From Sphaerisporangium perillae (GTDB taxonomy: Bacteria > Actinomycetota > Actinomycetes > Streptosporangiales > Streptosporangiaceae), in the NCBI RefSeq assembly GCF_023276435.1, contig NZ_JALLPO010000001.1:248001-312000 (forward strand): 64,000 nt of DNA, in the 5' to 3' direction. The notes beneath the pieces were generated by a model. The model made no database searches. It was not told the DNA's origin and saw only the letters and a list, made by a program, of their open reading frames with translations. A program made the translations under genes and the position numbers. Positions 1 to 8,427 of this stretch are shown here, piece by piece. Each line of letters starts with the position of its first letter. Position 1 is the stretch's first letter.

Positions 1-1973
1 TCGGCGTAGATGCCGTCCAGGGCCATCAGGTCGTCGTGGGTGCCCTGCTCGACGACCTTGCCGTGGTCGAGCACGTAGATGCGGTCGGCGTAGCGCACGC
101 TGGCCAGGCGGTGGGTGATGAGCAGGACGGTGCGGCCGTCGGCGTGCCTGCGGATGCGCTCGAACAGCGCGTGCTCGGCGCGGGCGTCCAGCGCGGCCGT
201 CGGCTCGTCGCAGATCAGCAGCGGCGCGTCGCGGTAGAAGCCCCGGGCCACGGCGATGCGCTGCCACTGACCCCCGGACGGCTCGTGCCCGTCCTTGAAG
301 CGGCGGTCGAGCAGCGTGCGGTAGCCCTGCGGCAGCTCGGCGATCACCTGGTCGGCCCCCGCGACCTCCGCCGAGGAGTGCAACGCCTCCACTCCCTTCT
401 CAAGGCCCATACAGATGTTGTCCTTCGCGGTCAGCGGCCAGCGAGTGTGATCCTGGGCGATAACGGCGATGTGCCGCCGGAGCTCCTCATGGTCGACCTG
501 CCGGATGTCCACCTCGTCCCATAAGACCTGCCCATCGCCGGGGTCGTACAGCCCGGCGATGATCTTGGAGAGGGTCGTCTTGCCCGAGCCGTTCTCGCCG
601 ACGAGCGCGACCACCTCGCCCCGGTCGAGGTGGATCGAGACGTGATCGAGGGCGGGCTCCTCCTTGCCCGGGTAGTTGAAGGTGACGTCGTCCACGGTGA
701 TGCGCTGGAACGCCTGCGGCGCCTCCAGGGAACGGGCGGGCCCCCTCCGCGCGCGGGCCTTGTCGCAGAAGTCGAGGAAGTCGGTGAAGTAGAGGCCCTC
801 CTCGTACAGCCGGTTGGTGGAGAACATGAGGTTGGCCAGTGAGGTCTGCCCCGAGCGGATGGCGAGCACGGCCGTGCCGGCCACCGCCAGCGGCACGGCG
901 CCGATCGCGAGCAGGACGCCCAGCGCCAGGTACACGATGGCCGTGCCGAGGCCGCCCAACGCCTCGCCGATGATCCGCGCCACCGCCTGGCGCCGGGCGA
1001 CGGCGAGGACGGCCTCCTGTTCGGCGCCCGACACCGCGTCGTACAGCCGGGTCAGGAAGCGCCGCATGGTGAACGAACGCACCTCGGCCGCGGTCTCCCT
1101 GGCCGCCATGAGACCGGTGAGGATCCACTTGCGCCGCCGGACCGGTATCAAGGTGTACATCATCGTGTAGCGCATGCGGGCCGAGCGGACGGCGGCCCAG
1201 GCGTCGGGCAGGACGGCGAGCAGGAGCAGCGGCAGCAGCACGGGATGCAGGATGCCGAGCACGCCCGCGGCGGCACCGATGCCGATCAGACCGGTGAGCA
1301 GGTCGATCGCCGAGTCCACCACGCTGTCCACCATGGAGACGCCGCGCATGCGGGCCCGCTCGAGGGCATCGTGGAACTCGGGGTCGTCGAAGCGGATGAG
1401 ATCGACGCGGCTGGTCAGCTCGTAGAGCTGCTTCTCGGCGATGCGGCTGACCTGCGGCTCCAGGCGGGACTGCGCCCAGCCGGCCCCCGCCTCGAGGCCG
1501 GTGCGCAGCGCCGCGGCCGCGCCGACCAGCAGCAGGCTGGGCAGGGCGGCCCTGACGCGGTCGGGCGTGGGGCCGGCGGAGAACAGCGCCTGCAGGACCC
1601 CGGTCGTGGCGAGCAGGCCGAAGGCGGTGAACACGCCTCCCAGCACGCTCAGGGCGATGGTGGCCGCGGTGTCGCGCGGGCTCGCCCGCCAGGCCAGGCG
1701 GACGGCGTGGCCGATGAGCGCGGGGAGCCTGCGTGCGACGGTGAGGAAGCCGACCCCGGTCATCGTCACGGTGTGGGCGTGCCAGTCGCTGAAGGTGACT
1801 TCGCCAAGGTCGACAGGCGCGTCCTCCCCGGGCCGCCCATCGGAGCCAGGGCCAGGGCCAGGGCCGCCAGGGGAGCCATCGGGGCTTGGGGCGGCCGGTG
1901 GGGTGTCGTCGGAGGGGGCGTCGTCCGGCGCTGAGCCGTCAGGAGTGGATGGTTCCTGGGGAAGGTCGGCCAT
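1..1973 (-). CDS. ABC exporter, fused membrane and ATP-binding domains (3' end cut by window)
   Basis: Reading back from an ATG at 1973 gives at least 657 codons that run off the left edge. Residues 1-60 are a Pro/Gly/Asp-rich cytoplasmic tail; about 80-400 form the multi-helix exporter domain; about 430-657 are the nucleotide-binding domain. Visible motifs are Walker A GENGSGKTT (near 458), Q-loop IAQD (near 505), signature PSGGQ (near 563), Walker B LLICDEPTAALD (near 583) and H-loop LITHRL (near 617). The signature reads EPSGGQ rather than LSGGQ, a common exporter variant. The family exports peptides, lipids or drugs as a dimer. The substrate is unknown; the small peptide gene just upstream on the same strand (2106-2249) is one candidate, but that is inference. 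Confidence 0.9.
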   Translation of the reverse strand, partial: MADLPQEPSTPDGSAPDDAPSDDTPPAAPSPDGSPGGPGPGPGSDGRPGEDAPVDLGEVTFSDWHAHTVTMTGVGFLTVARRLPALIGHAVRLAWRASPRDTAATIALSVLGGVFTAFGLLATTGVLQALFSAGPTPDRVRAALPSLLLVGAAAALRTGLEAGAGWAQSRLEPQVSRIAEKQLYELTSRVDLIRFDDPEFHDALERARMRGVSMVDSVVDSAIDLLTGLIGIGAAAGVLGILHPVLLPLLLLAVLPDAWAAVRSARMRYTMMYTLIPVRRRKWILTGLMAARETAAEVRSFTMRRFLTRLYDAVSGAEQEAVLAVARRQAVARIIGEALGGLGTAIVYLALGVLLAIGAVPLAVAGTAVLAIRSGQTSLANLMFSTNRLYEEGLYFTDFLDFCDKARARRGPARSLEAPQAFQRITVDDVTFNYPGKEEPALDHVSIHLDRGEVVALVGENGSGKTTLSKIIAGLYDPGDGQVLWDEVDIRQVDHEELRRHIAVIAQDHTRWPLTAKDNICMGLEKGVEALHSSAEVAGADQVIAELPQGYRTLLDRRFKDGHEPSGGQWQRIAVARGFYRDAPLLICDEPTAALDARAEHALFERIRRHADGRTVLLITHRLASVRYADRIYVLDHGKVVEQGTHDDLMALDGIYA

Positions 1974-1982
1974 GCTGGCAGT

Positions 1983-2015
1983 GTGACCGCCGCCACCGAC
2001 AGTTTAAAGCGGCGG
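1983..2015. terminator. 9-bp hairpin between the small peptide gene and the exporter gene
   Basis: GACCGCCGC at 1983-1991 pairs perfectly with GCGGCGGTC at 2007-2015 around an A/T-containing loop. It lies in the 132-nt gap between the 47-residue peptide gene and the exporter on the minus strand, only 10 nt upstream of the exporter ATG. It could be an attenuator, an mRNA-processing signal that raises the peptide:exporter ratio, or a site that shields the exporter start. No U-tract follows, so a classical terminator is not proven. Confidence 0.4.
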
Positions 2016-2105
2016 TCGTAAAGGCGGGCTTTTACGTTGAAAGCCGCAATTATTCTGCTCGGCGACTTATGCCAGGGTGTGCGGCCACCCGGCGGCCGCG
2101 CGGGG

Positions 2106-2249
2106 TCAGCTTCGGAAGCAGGTCGCGCCCCATTCGACATCGTCCTCCGGCGGCTGCGGAAGCTGGGCGGCGAGGCGCTCGGCCTCCTGGTGCAGCGCGG
2201 CGACAAGGAGGAGTTCGAGGCCCAGGTCTTCGAGGTCGACGGTTTCCAT
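2106..2249 (-). CDS. 47-residue acidic peptide, candidate precursor peptide
   Basis: ATG at 2249 is preceded by GGGAG at good spacing and the frame ends at TGA 2106-2108, giving 47 residues. The first 40 are acidic and helix-prone (METVDLEDLGLELLLVAALH near the start, then several Glu/Gln), followed by a short tail DDVEWGATCFRS. An acidic amphipathic leader ending in a short Cys/Ser-containing tail, directly upstream of an ABC exporter, is the architecture of ribosomally made, modified peptides (for example class III/IV lanthipeptide leaders). I do not recognise a known precursor family, only one Cys is present and no modifying enzyme is in the window, although the operon continues off the left edge. 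A small regulatory protein is the alternative. Confidence 0.45.
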   Translation of the reverse strand: METVDLEDLGLELLLVAALHQEAERLAAQLPQPPEDDVEWGATCFRS

Positions 2250-3068
2250 CTGCGTCTCCCGACGTGAAATGCCCTTGCCGGCCCGGAGGTCGTTCTGGAG
2301 GCCGGTGCTCGTGGAATCTTACCTTCCGTGACGACAGATCGCAGTCATGGCCTGGATTCATCACTCTTCGTATGAAACGGTCGAGCCGTAACCATGCTTT
2401 TAGCAGGCACCTTTCGGTGACTCCGCGAGAGGGACGGACCCGTCTTCGCGTCACCGTCGAGCTCCTGCCGCCTGATCGTTCCGACTCTGCCCCGAGCGGT
2501 GCACCTTCCACGGGAACGTGCCAGAGCCGGGGTGACGATCACCTCGGCGAGGCGCCTTCCTTGGACGTGATCAGAGCAGAGTAACCAATACGGTCACAAT
2601 TACGGAAGGTGGTAATTCGAGAAAATCATCACGTTCTGCGGTCGATGTGGACGCTGAGACGACCTTGACAGTGATCGCTCGGGTTCGTCCCGGAAAGACG
2701 ATTCAGCCGAGGGAAAGCCCGATGTGCCGCCGTGCACGGCGTCCGGCGGTCTTCATGGATACGAATCGTGGCGGGTGATGAGCGCGCTGCGTTTGTTGGT
2801 GGAACACTTGCGTGATGGCCGAGGCCCCGTGCTGAGGAGTGTGACCGCCACGCGCGGCGTTCCCTCCGGGGCCGGCCACCCTTACGGCCCGTGTCCCGCG
2901 AGACGGGCGAGGTCACCTCGGAGGGGTGGAGACCGATCCCAGGGGCACGCGGCCCGCGAGCTCGGGTCACGGCACGTCCGGCGTCACCGGCCCGAGCTCG
3001 CCCCCTCACGCAGGGCAGGTGTCACAGACCCGAGTTCGTCCTCGGGCGCGGCGGGACTTCGGCTCAGG
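2250..3068. other. 819-bp region without a supportable gene
   Basis: Open frames here have arginine/proline-rich translations typical of non-coding GC-rich DNA and no convincing ribosome-binding sites. Part of the region right of 2250 must hold the promoter of the minus-strand peptide/exporter unit. A TTGACA hexamer is present on the plus strand near 2666 but I could not pair it with a convincing -10. No repeat or mobile-element remnant was recognised. Confidence 0.5.
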
Positions 3069-3689
3069 TCAGCCGGAGCGCACGTCCAGGCCGAGGGCGG
3101 TGGCGATCATGACCGCCTGGGGGAGGTCGACCACCGCGCCGCGCAGGGTCACGGTCGCCGGGTCCAGCGCTGACAGGTCGCTGCCGCGCAGGTCGCACCG
3201 GGTGAGATCGGCGCTGTGCAGCCAGGCGCCGGAAAGGTCGACCCGCCGGAGTGTGGCGCCCTCGCATCGGGCGCCGGTGAGGTCGGCCTCGCGCATCCGC
3301 ACGTCGGTGAACGACGTTCCTTTCAGGTTGGCCCCGGGGAACCCGACGAACGACCAGTCGCCGCCGTCGACCTTCAGCAGGTCGAAGGTGCACCCGTCGA
3401 ACATGCTGCCGACGAGCTTGCAGCCGGTGAAGGTCGTGTCGAAGAAGCCGCACCGCGTGAAGGTGCAGTTGAGGAACGCGGCGTCGGAGTGCGTGGAGGC
3501 ATTGAACCGCACGCCCCGGAACGAGCAGTCGGAGAAGACCGCCCCCTCGTTCGCCATCTCGGTCATGTCCACGTCGACGAAGGCCACCTGGCTGTGGTGC
3601 TCGCCCGAAAGGTCTCGCCCATCCCAGTCGTCGGACACGATGGACGTGAGCGTCTCCGGCGCCGGCCGGCCGTGCTTGCGCTCAGCCAC
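3069..3689 (-). CDS. Pentapeptide-repeat protein, MfpA/Qnr-like
   Basis: 206 residues from a GTG start at 3689. Residues about 35-185 are consecutive A(D/N)LXX-type pentapeptides (for example ANLKG, ADLTG, VDLSG, ADLTR, CDLRG, SDLSA), which fold into a right-handed quadrilateral beta-helix mimicking DNA. The C-terminal stretch ALDPATVTLRGAVVDLPQA followed by an alanine-rich helix matches the dimerisation end seen in actinobacterial MfpA-type proteins, which bind DNA gyrase and can lower fluoroquinolone sensitivity. The length is close to MfpA. It is divergently oriented from the sugar importer. The gyrase link is family knowledge, not shown here. Confidence 0.8.
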   Translation of the reverse strand: MAERKHGRPAPETLTSIVSDDWDGRDLSGEHHSQVAFVDVDMTEMANEGAVFSDCSFRGVRFNASTHSDAAFLNCTFTRCGFFDTTFTGCKLVGSMFDGCTFDLLKVDGGDWSFVGFPGANLKGTSFTDVRMREADLTGARCEGATLRRVDLSGAWLHSADLTRCDLRGSDLSALDPATVTLRGAVVDLPQAVMIATALGLDVRSG

Positions 3690-3940
3690 GGTGGGCCCGG
3701 CGATGGTGACGGACGGCGGGGGCGGAGGTCATGGCTGTGGAGGCCTTTCGTGCCGGGGGGCGGGTCGTGACCATGCGTTCTTTGCCGCGGTTCCGCGCCT
3801 TCGTCGAGGGCCTTCTTACGTTAGTGCGCCCCACCGACGATTTCCCGTCCGGGCGCTCCGGCGGAGGCCACCGGCGCTATATGGAGACGTTATTCGCGCA
3901 CCCTTGACGATTCGGGCTGTGAGGTGGGTTGATTGCGTAC

Positions 3941-3954
3941 TGACAACGTTGTCA
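3941..3954. promoter_or_regulatory. LacI-family operator in front of the sugar importer
   Basis: TGACAACGTTGTCA is a perfect 14-bp palindrome, 70 nt upstream of the importer binding-protein gene. The identical 14-mer sits at 20274-20287, just upstream of a LacI-family gene. LacI/CcpA-type repressors bind such central-CG palindromes. The surrounding 3690-4023 gap contains no gene; a TTGACG at 3904-3909 may be part of the importer promoter. Confidence 0.8.
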
Positions 3955-4023
3955 CCTACGGCCTGGTAGACGGGGGCGGGCTTGTGTGGACAGCCTCCTC
4001 GAACCGTGAAGGGACCAAAAGTA

Positions 4024-5313
4024 ATGCGACGACGGTGGATGTCGGCCGTCGCGGTCACCGTGGCAGGCCTCCTCTCCCTCTCCGCCTGTGGCGGTGGTGG
4101 TGACGAGAAGGGCACCGGCAGCGGGCAGACCGCGACGAAGCAAGTCGAGGTCTTTTCCTGGTGGACCGGCCCCGGCGAGGCCGACGGCCTGAAGGCCATG
4201 CGGGAGATCTTCCAGAAGCAGAACCCCGACCTGACGTTCTTCGACGCGGCCGTCGCCGGCGGCTCGGGAGACAAGGCGCGGGCGCTGCTCTCCAGCAAGC
4301 TGCAGGCGAACCAGCCGCCGGACACCTTCCAGGGGCACGCGGGCGCCGAGCTGCAGGGCTACATCAAGGCCGGCAAGCTCGAGCCGCTGAACTCCCTCTA
4401 TGACGAGCTCAAGCTGAAGGACGTGTTCCCCCAGCAGCTGGTCGACCAGATCACCTACGAGGGCAACGTCTACTCGGTGCCGGTGAACATCCACCGCTCC
4501 AACGTCCTGTGGTTCAACCCCAAGGTGCTGAAGGACGCGGGCATCGCCGCCGCGCCGAAGACCATCGAGGAGTTCATCACCGACCTCGCGGCCGTCAAGA
4601 AGACCGGGAAGATCCCGCTGTCCATCGGCTCGGAGTGGACCGTCGTCCACCTGATGGAGAGCGTGCTGCTCGGTTCCCTCGGCACCGACGCCTACAACGC
4701 GCTGTGGGCCAAGGGCGCCGACTGGTCGGGCGCCAACGTCACCAAGGCGCTCAACGACTTCAAGACGATCCTGTCGTACGCCGGCCCGCCGCAGGACGAC
4801 TGGCAGCCGGCGGCCAAGCAGGTCGCCGACGGCGCCGCCGCGTTCAACATCATGGGCGACTGGGCCTACGGCTACTTCCACAACGCGCCGGACGGCGGCC
4901 TCGGCAAGACCTCCAAGGAGGACTTCGACTGGGCGGCCTCGCCGGGCACCGACGGCACGTTCATGTGGCTGTCGGACAGCTTCACCCTCCCGAAGGGCGC
5001 TCCGAACAAGGACGGCGCCCTGGCGTGGCTCAAGGTCGCCGCGAGCAAGGAGGGCCAGGACGCCTTCAACCCGAAGAAGGGCTCCATCCCCGCCCGCAAG
5101 GACGCCGACAAGAGCCTCTACACGGACTACCTCGAGTGGGACCTCGCCCAGTGGGCGAACGACAAACTGGCCGGCTCGATCCAGCATGGTGTCGTCGCCA
5201 ACGACGCGTGGAAGACGGCCATCACCGAGGCGGTCGGCCTGTTCTTGCAGAGCAAGGACCCGGCCAAGCTGCAGCAGGCGCTCGTCGAAGCCGCCAAGAC
5301 CAACAATCAGTGA
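4024..5313 (+). CDS. Carbohydrate ABC importer, solute-binding lipoprotein
   Basis: 429 residues. The start ATG at 4024 follows AAGGGA; an upstream GTG at 3982 would add an unlikely extension before the signal peptide. Residues 1-22 are a lipoprotein signal with lipobox LSACG, so the mature protein is anchored by Cys. The remainder is a family 1 extracellular solute-binding protein (FSWWTGPGEADG at the mature N-terminus, a pattern typical of glucose/mannose-type binding proteins). It delivers the sugar to the two permeases encoded directly downstream. No ATPase is encoded in this operon; actinobacterial CUT1 systems commonly share one MsiK-type ATPase encoded elsewhere. Confidence 0.92.
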   Translation: MRRRWMSAVAVTVAGLLSLSACGGGGDEKGTGSGQTATKQVEVFSWWTGPGEADGLKAMREIFQKQNPDLTFFDAAVAGGSGDKARALLSSKLQANQPPDTFQGHAGAELQGYIKAGKLEPLNSLYDELKLKDVFPQQLVDQITYEGNVYSVPVNIHRSNVLWFNPKVLKDAGIAAAPKTIEEFITDLAAVKKTGKIPLSIGSEWTVVHLMESVLLGSLGTDAYNALWAKGADWSGANVTKALNDFKTILSYAGPPQDDWQPAAKQVADGAAAFNIMGDWAYGYFHNAPDGGLGKTSKEDFDWAASPGTDGTFMWLSDSFTLPKGAPNKDGALAWLKVAASKEGQDAFNPKKGSIPARKDADKSLYTDYLEWDLAQWANDKLAGSIQHGVVANDAWKTAITEAVGLFLQSKDPAKLQQALVEAAKTNNQ

Positions 5314-5385
5314 GCTGATCTCGTACGGCTCGCGCCCGCGCGTCGCATCACGCGCGGCGGGCGCGAGCCTTCACTGGGGGTAAGA

Positions 5386-6273
5386 GTGTCGCGCGTCCGC
5401 AGATGGCTGCCAGGCCTGCTCCTGGTGACGCCGTCGATCATCGCGATAGCGGTCTTCGTGTACGGAATGCTCGGCTGGAACTTCAAGCTGGCCATGACCG
5501 ACCAGCACGATGAGATCTCCGCCGGGAAGTTCGTGGGCCTGACGAACTTCGTCTCGTTGTGGGACCAGGAGCGCTGGGGCATCTCGGTCCGGCACGCGAT
5601 CGTCTTCACGGTCGTCTTCGTCGGCGGCGCGCTGGCGCTGGGCTGGCTGCTCGCCTTCCTGATGGAGAAGGGGATCAGGGGCGAGGGCGGATTCCGGGCC
5701 ATCTACCTGTTCCCGATGGCCATCTCGTTCGTCGCCACCGGCGTGGTGTGGCGCTGGCTGATGAACAGCGGCCAGGACACGCAGGCGGTCGGCCTGAACC
5801 GGCTCCTGGACGGCCTCGGCCTGGGGTTCCTGCAGAACGAGTGGTACCGGGACCAGGACTGGGGGATGGCCGCGATGGCCATCCCGGCTATCTGGCAGAT
5901 GTCCGGATATGTCATGGCGCTGTTCCTGGCCGGGTTCCGCGGCGTGCCGGACGAGCTGCGCGAGGCCGCGCGGGTGGACGGCTGCAAGGAGTGGCAGGTC
6001 TACCGGTACATCGTCTTCCCGTTCCTGCGCCCGGTGACCCTGTCCGCGCTGATCATCCTCGGTCACATCTCGCTCAAGGTCTTCGACCTGATCGTGTCGG
6101 TGTCCGGCAAGCAGATCATCACCGACGTGCCCGCCGTCTTCATGTGGGTCGCCGTCTTCGACGCCCACGACCCCGCCAAGGGCGCGACGATCGCCTCGTA
6201 CATCGTGCTCACCGTCGCGGTCTTCGTCGTGCCGTACCTGATCTGGAACGCCCGCAGGGAGAACCGCTCATGA
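5386..6273 (+). CDS. Sugar ABC importer permease, first subunit (MalF/CUT1 type)
   Basis: 295 residues from a GTG start preceded by a purine-rich GGGGGTAAGA stretch. Six predicted membrane helices and the conserved binding-protein-dependent permease EAA loop EAARVDGCKEWQVYRYIVFP (near 190-210), which contacts the ATPase. It lies 72 nt after the binding-protein gene and its stop overlaps the next permease start as ATGA, so the two permeases are translationally coupled and probably made in equal amount. Confidence 0.93.
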   Translation: MSRVRRWLPGLLLVTPSIIAIAVFVYGMLGWNFKLAMTDQHDEISAGKFVGLTNFVSLWDQERWGISVRHAIVFTVVFVGGALALGWLLAFLMEKGIRGEGGFRAIYLFPMAISFVATGVVWRWLMNSGQDTQAVGLNRLLDGLGLGFLQNEWYRDQDWGMAAMAIPAIWQMSGYVMALFLAGFRGVPDELREAARVDGCKEWQVYRYIVFPFLRPVTLSALIILGHISLKVFDLIVSVSGKQIITDVPAVFMWVAVFDAHDPAKGATIASYIVLTVAVFVVPYLIWNARRENRS

Positions 6274-7145
6274 GCACGGCCGTCGCGGCCCCGTCCACAG
6301 CCCGGCACGAGGCTCCCCCGGTCGCCCGCCAGGCGCGCTGGCCGATCTACGTCAGGTTCGTGCTGCTGCTCGGCTTCGTCCTGGTCTTCCTGATCCCGAT
6401 CTACGTGCTGCTGGTCACCAGCTTCAAGCCGCTGACCGAGGCCGACCCGAGCCAGGCGTGGAGCCTGCCCAAGATCTGGACGACCGAGGCCTGGCAGGTG
6501 GCGTGGGAGAAGCTCAAGCCGGGCATCGCCAACAGCTTCCTGCTGGCGGTCCCCGGGTCGCTCATCTCGGCCGCGCTGGGCGCGATGAACGGGTTCGTCC
6601 TGGCCAAGTGGCGCTTCCCCGGCGCCGACCTGGTCTTCACGCTGTTCCTGTTCGGCATGTTCATCCCCTACCAGGGCGTGATGATCCCCCTGGTCCAGCT
6701 CATGGTGAACCTCGGCGTGTACGGGGGCATCCCGGGGCTGATCCTCGCCCACGTCGTCTACGGCATCCCGATCTGCACGCTGATCTTCCGCAACTACTAC
6801 GTGACCATCCCGGACGAGCTCATGGAGGCGGCCCGGGTGGACGGCGCGGGGATGCTGCGCACCTTCTGGTCGATCGTGATCCCGGTCTCCGGTCCCGCCG
6901 TCGCGGTAGTGATCATCTGGCAGTTCACCTCGATGTGGAACGACTTCCTGTTCGCGGTCTTCCTCACCGGGCCGACGTCGTGGCCGACGACCGTGATGCT
7001 GAACAACATCGCCGGCGCGCAGACCGTCCCCTACAGCCAGCAGATGGCCGCGGCGATCCTGGCCTCGGTCCCGACGATGGTCGTCTACGTGCTGCTCGGC
7101 CGGTTCTTCATGCGCGGCCTCATGGCCGGCGCGCTGAAGGGCTAG
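6270..7145 (+). CDS. Sugar ABC importer permease, second subunit (MalG/CUT1 type)
   Basis: 291 residues, ATG overlapping the preceding stop by 4 nt. Residues 1-25 are a cytoplasmic tail, then about six membrane helices, with the EAA motif EAARVDGAGMLRTFWSIVIP near 190-210. It forms the heterodimeric channel with the preceding permease. The last codons (GALKG) lie within the DNA unit that is repeated several times immediately downstream of the stop. Confidence 0.93.
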   Translation: MSTAVAAPSTARHEAPPVARQARWPIYVRFVLLLGFVLVFLIPIYVLLVTSFKPLTEADPSQAWSLPKIWTTEAWQVAWEKLKPGIANSFLLAVPGSLISAALGAMNGFVLAKWRFPGADLVFTLFLFGMFIPYQGVMIPLVQLMVNLGVYGGIPGLILAHVVYGIPICTLIFRNYYVTIPDELMEAARVDGAGMLRTFWSIVIPVSGPAVAVVIIWQFTSMWNDFLFAVFLTGPTSWPTTVMLNNIAGAQTVPYSQQMAAAILASVPTMVVYVLLGRFFMRGLMAGALKG

Positions 7146-7265
7146 CGCGGGCGCGCTGAAGGGCTGACTCGGGCGCGCTGAAGGGCTGACTCGGGCGCGC
7201 TGAAGGGCTGACTCGGGGGTTCTGACGGTCAGACCGGGCGTGCTGAAGGTCTGATCGGGACGCTG
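7131..7265. repeat. 22-bp tandem repeat copied from the end of the permease gene
   Basis: Three near-perfect 22-bp units containing GCGCGCTGAAGGGCTGACT follow the permease stop, and about three more diverged copies run to about 7265. The first unit is the permease's own terminal codons plus stop. Non-coding; it fills most of the gap to the convergent regulator gene. Confidence 0.85.
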
Positions 7266-7295
7266 ACGGTCCGATCGGGCGCGCGGCGCGTGGTG

Positions 7296-8285
7296 TCAGC
7301 CGCCGTTGACCAGCGCGTCGCCGAGCGGCGTCCGGTGGTAGAGGACCGAGCGGCCCACCCGGGTACCGGTGATCAACCCGGCCTCGCGCAGCGCGGCCAC
7401 GTGGTCACCGGTCCCGCCCACGCTCAGGCCGAGCAGGGCGGCGAGCTGGCTGGTGGTGGCCGGGGTCTGGAGCAGGATCGTCGCGCGGGTCCCCCCGATG
7501 AGCCGCGCGAGCCCTCTCGGGGGAAGGTACTGCGCGGCGACCCCGCGGGCCGGATACACCAGCGCGTACGGCCAGGCGTCCTCGAGGTACGCCGCCACCC
7601 CCGGCCCGAGAACGGTGGGGACGAACAGCAGTCCTCGCCCGCTCAGCCGGTGCCGTTCGTCCTGCCCAGGCGTGTCCATCCGCACGGCGATATGGCCGGC
7701 CCCGCCGTCCGCGCGCCACCGCACCCGCGGACTGAGGTCGTCCAGCGCCGCCGCCCAACCGTAGGTCGCCAGGCGTCCCGCGCGGTGCACGACGTCGCGC
7801 TGCAGGATGGCGCGGAACCGGGGCCAGTCGTTGGACACGATCTGCTTCCAGGTGGCCTCCAGCGCGTCGGCGAGCCGGTCCACCACGTCCGGCCGGTCGA
7901 GGACGGCCATGATCTCCGGCGGCGGGCAGGGCCTGCCCCGCAGGTTCCGCGCGATCTCGTCACGCGCCTGCGCGAGCGGCGTCGCGCGCATCACCGCCAG
8001 CTCTTCCTCGATCGCGACGTCCACCCCGGCCGGGGGCGGAGCGATGAAGTCCGCGTTGTAGTCGCCCCTCCCGAACAGCGCCGTCAGGGCCGCCACCCCG
8101 GGCTCGCTCCGCCGCAGCTTCTCGTACGGCTCGCGCGTCCGCTCGGCCCAGGGGCGGTGCACTCCGGCCTCGGCGGCGCCCGACAGGATCCACAGCGCGT
8201 GCATGGTCTCGATGAGCGGCGAGATGGCGAACCGGCTCGCCATGACGTCCTGCGGGCTGACCTCGATACGGATCATCCTGCCCAC
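7296..8285 (-). CDS. ArsR-like winged-helix regulator with DUF5937-type N-terminal domain
   Basis: 329 residues. GTG at 8285 is chosen because AGGAG lies 8 nt upstream; an ATG at 8276 is the alternative but has poor spacing. The first 230 residues resemble the DUF5937 sensor region of actinobacterial regulators (N-terminal IEVSPQD and MHALWIL); residues about 255-325 form an ArsR-type winged helix (ATTSQLAALLGLSVGGTGDH, then REAGLITGTRVGRSVLYH). It is divergent from the MFS transporter at 8424, so it probably controls that gene in response to a substrate. Confidence 0.8.
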   Translation of the reverse strand: MGRMIRIEVSPQDVMASRFAISPLIETMHALWILSGAAEAGVHRPWAERTREPYEKLRRSEPGVAALTALFGRGDYNADFIAPPPAGVDVAIEEELAVMRATPLAQARDEIARNLRGRPCPPPEIMAVLDRPDVVDRLADALEATWKQIVSNDWPRFRAILQRDVVHRAGRLATYGWAAALDDLSPRVRWRADGGAGHIAVRMDTPGQDERHRLSGRGLLFVPTVLGPGVAAYLEDAWPYALVYPARGVAAQYLPPRGLARLIGGTRATILLQTPATTSQLAALLGLSVGGTGDHVAALREAGLITGTRVGRSVLYHRTPLGDALVNGG

Positions 8286-8376
8286 GCCGCATACTCCTGT
8301 CTTGATCTTTCGCCTATTTCCGAAAGCTTAGCCAAGGCGCCGCCCGCCCCCCAGCATCGTCGCGGGAGGTGCGTCC

Positions 8377-8427
8377 ATGACAGAGCGATCGCGCGAGCGG
8401 CAGGCGGGGGCGGGGGTGTGGCCATGA
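8377..8427 (+). CDS. 16-residue leader mini-ORF overlapping the MFS start
   Basis: ATG at 8377 has a good GGGAGG ribosome site, whereas the MFS ATG at 8424 has a weak one. The mini-ORF encodes MTERSRERQAGAGVWP and its TGA overlaps the MFS ATG as ATGA. Its DNA is a near copy of the first codons of the MFS gene itself (MTDGSRERQA), offset by 47 bp, so it looks like a duplicated start region now serving as a translational leader. Confidence 0.55.
   Translation: MTERSRERQAGAGVWP

Noticed and set aside
2629-3173. Open frames on both strands between the peptide gene and the pentapeptide gene
   Set aside because: Arg/Pro-rich translations, no ribosome sites, no motifs; typical of GC-rich non-coding DNA.
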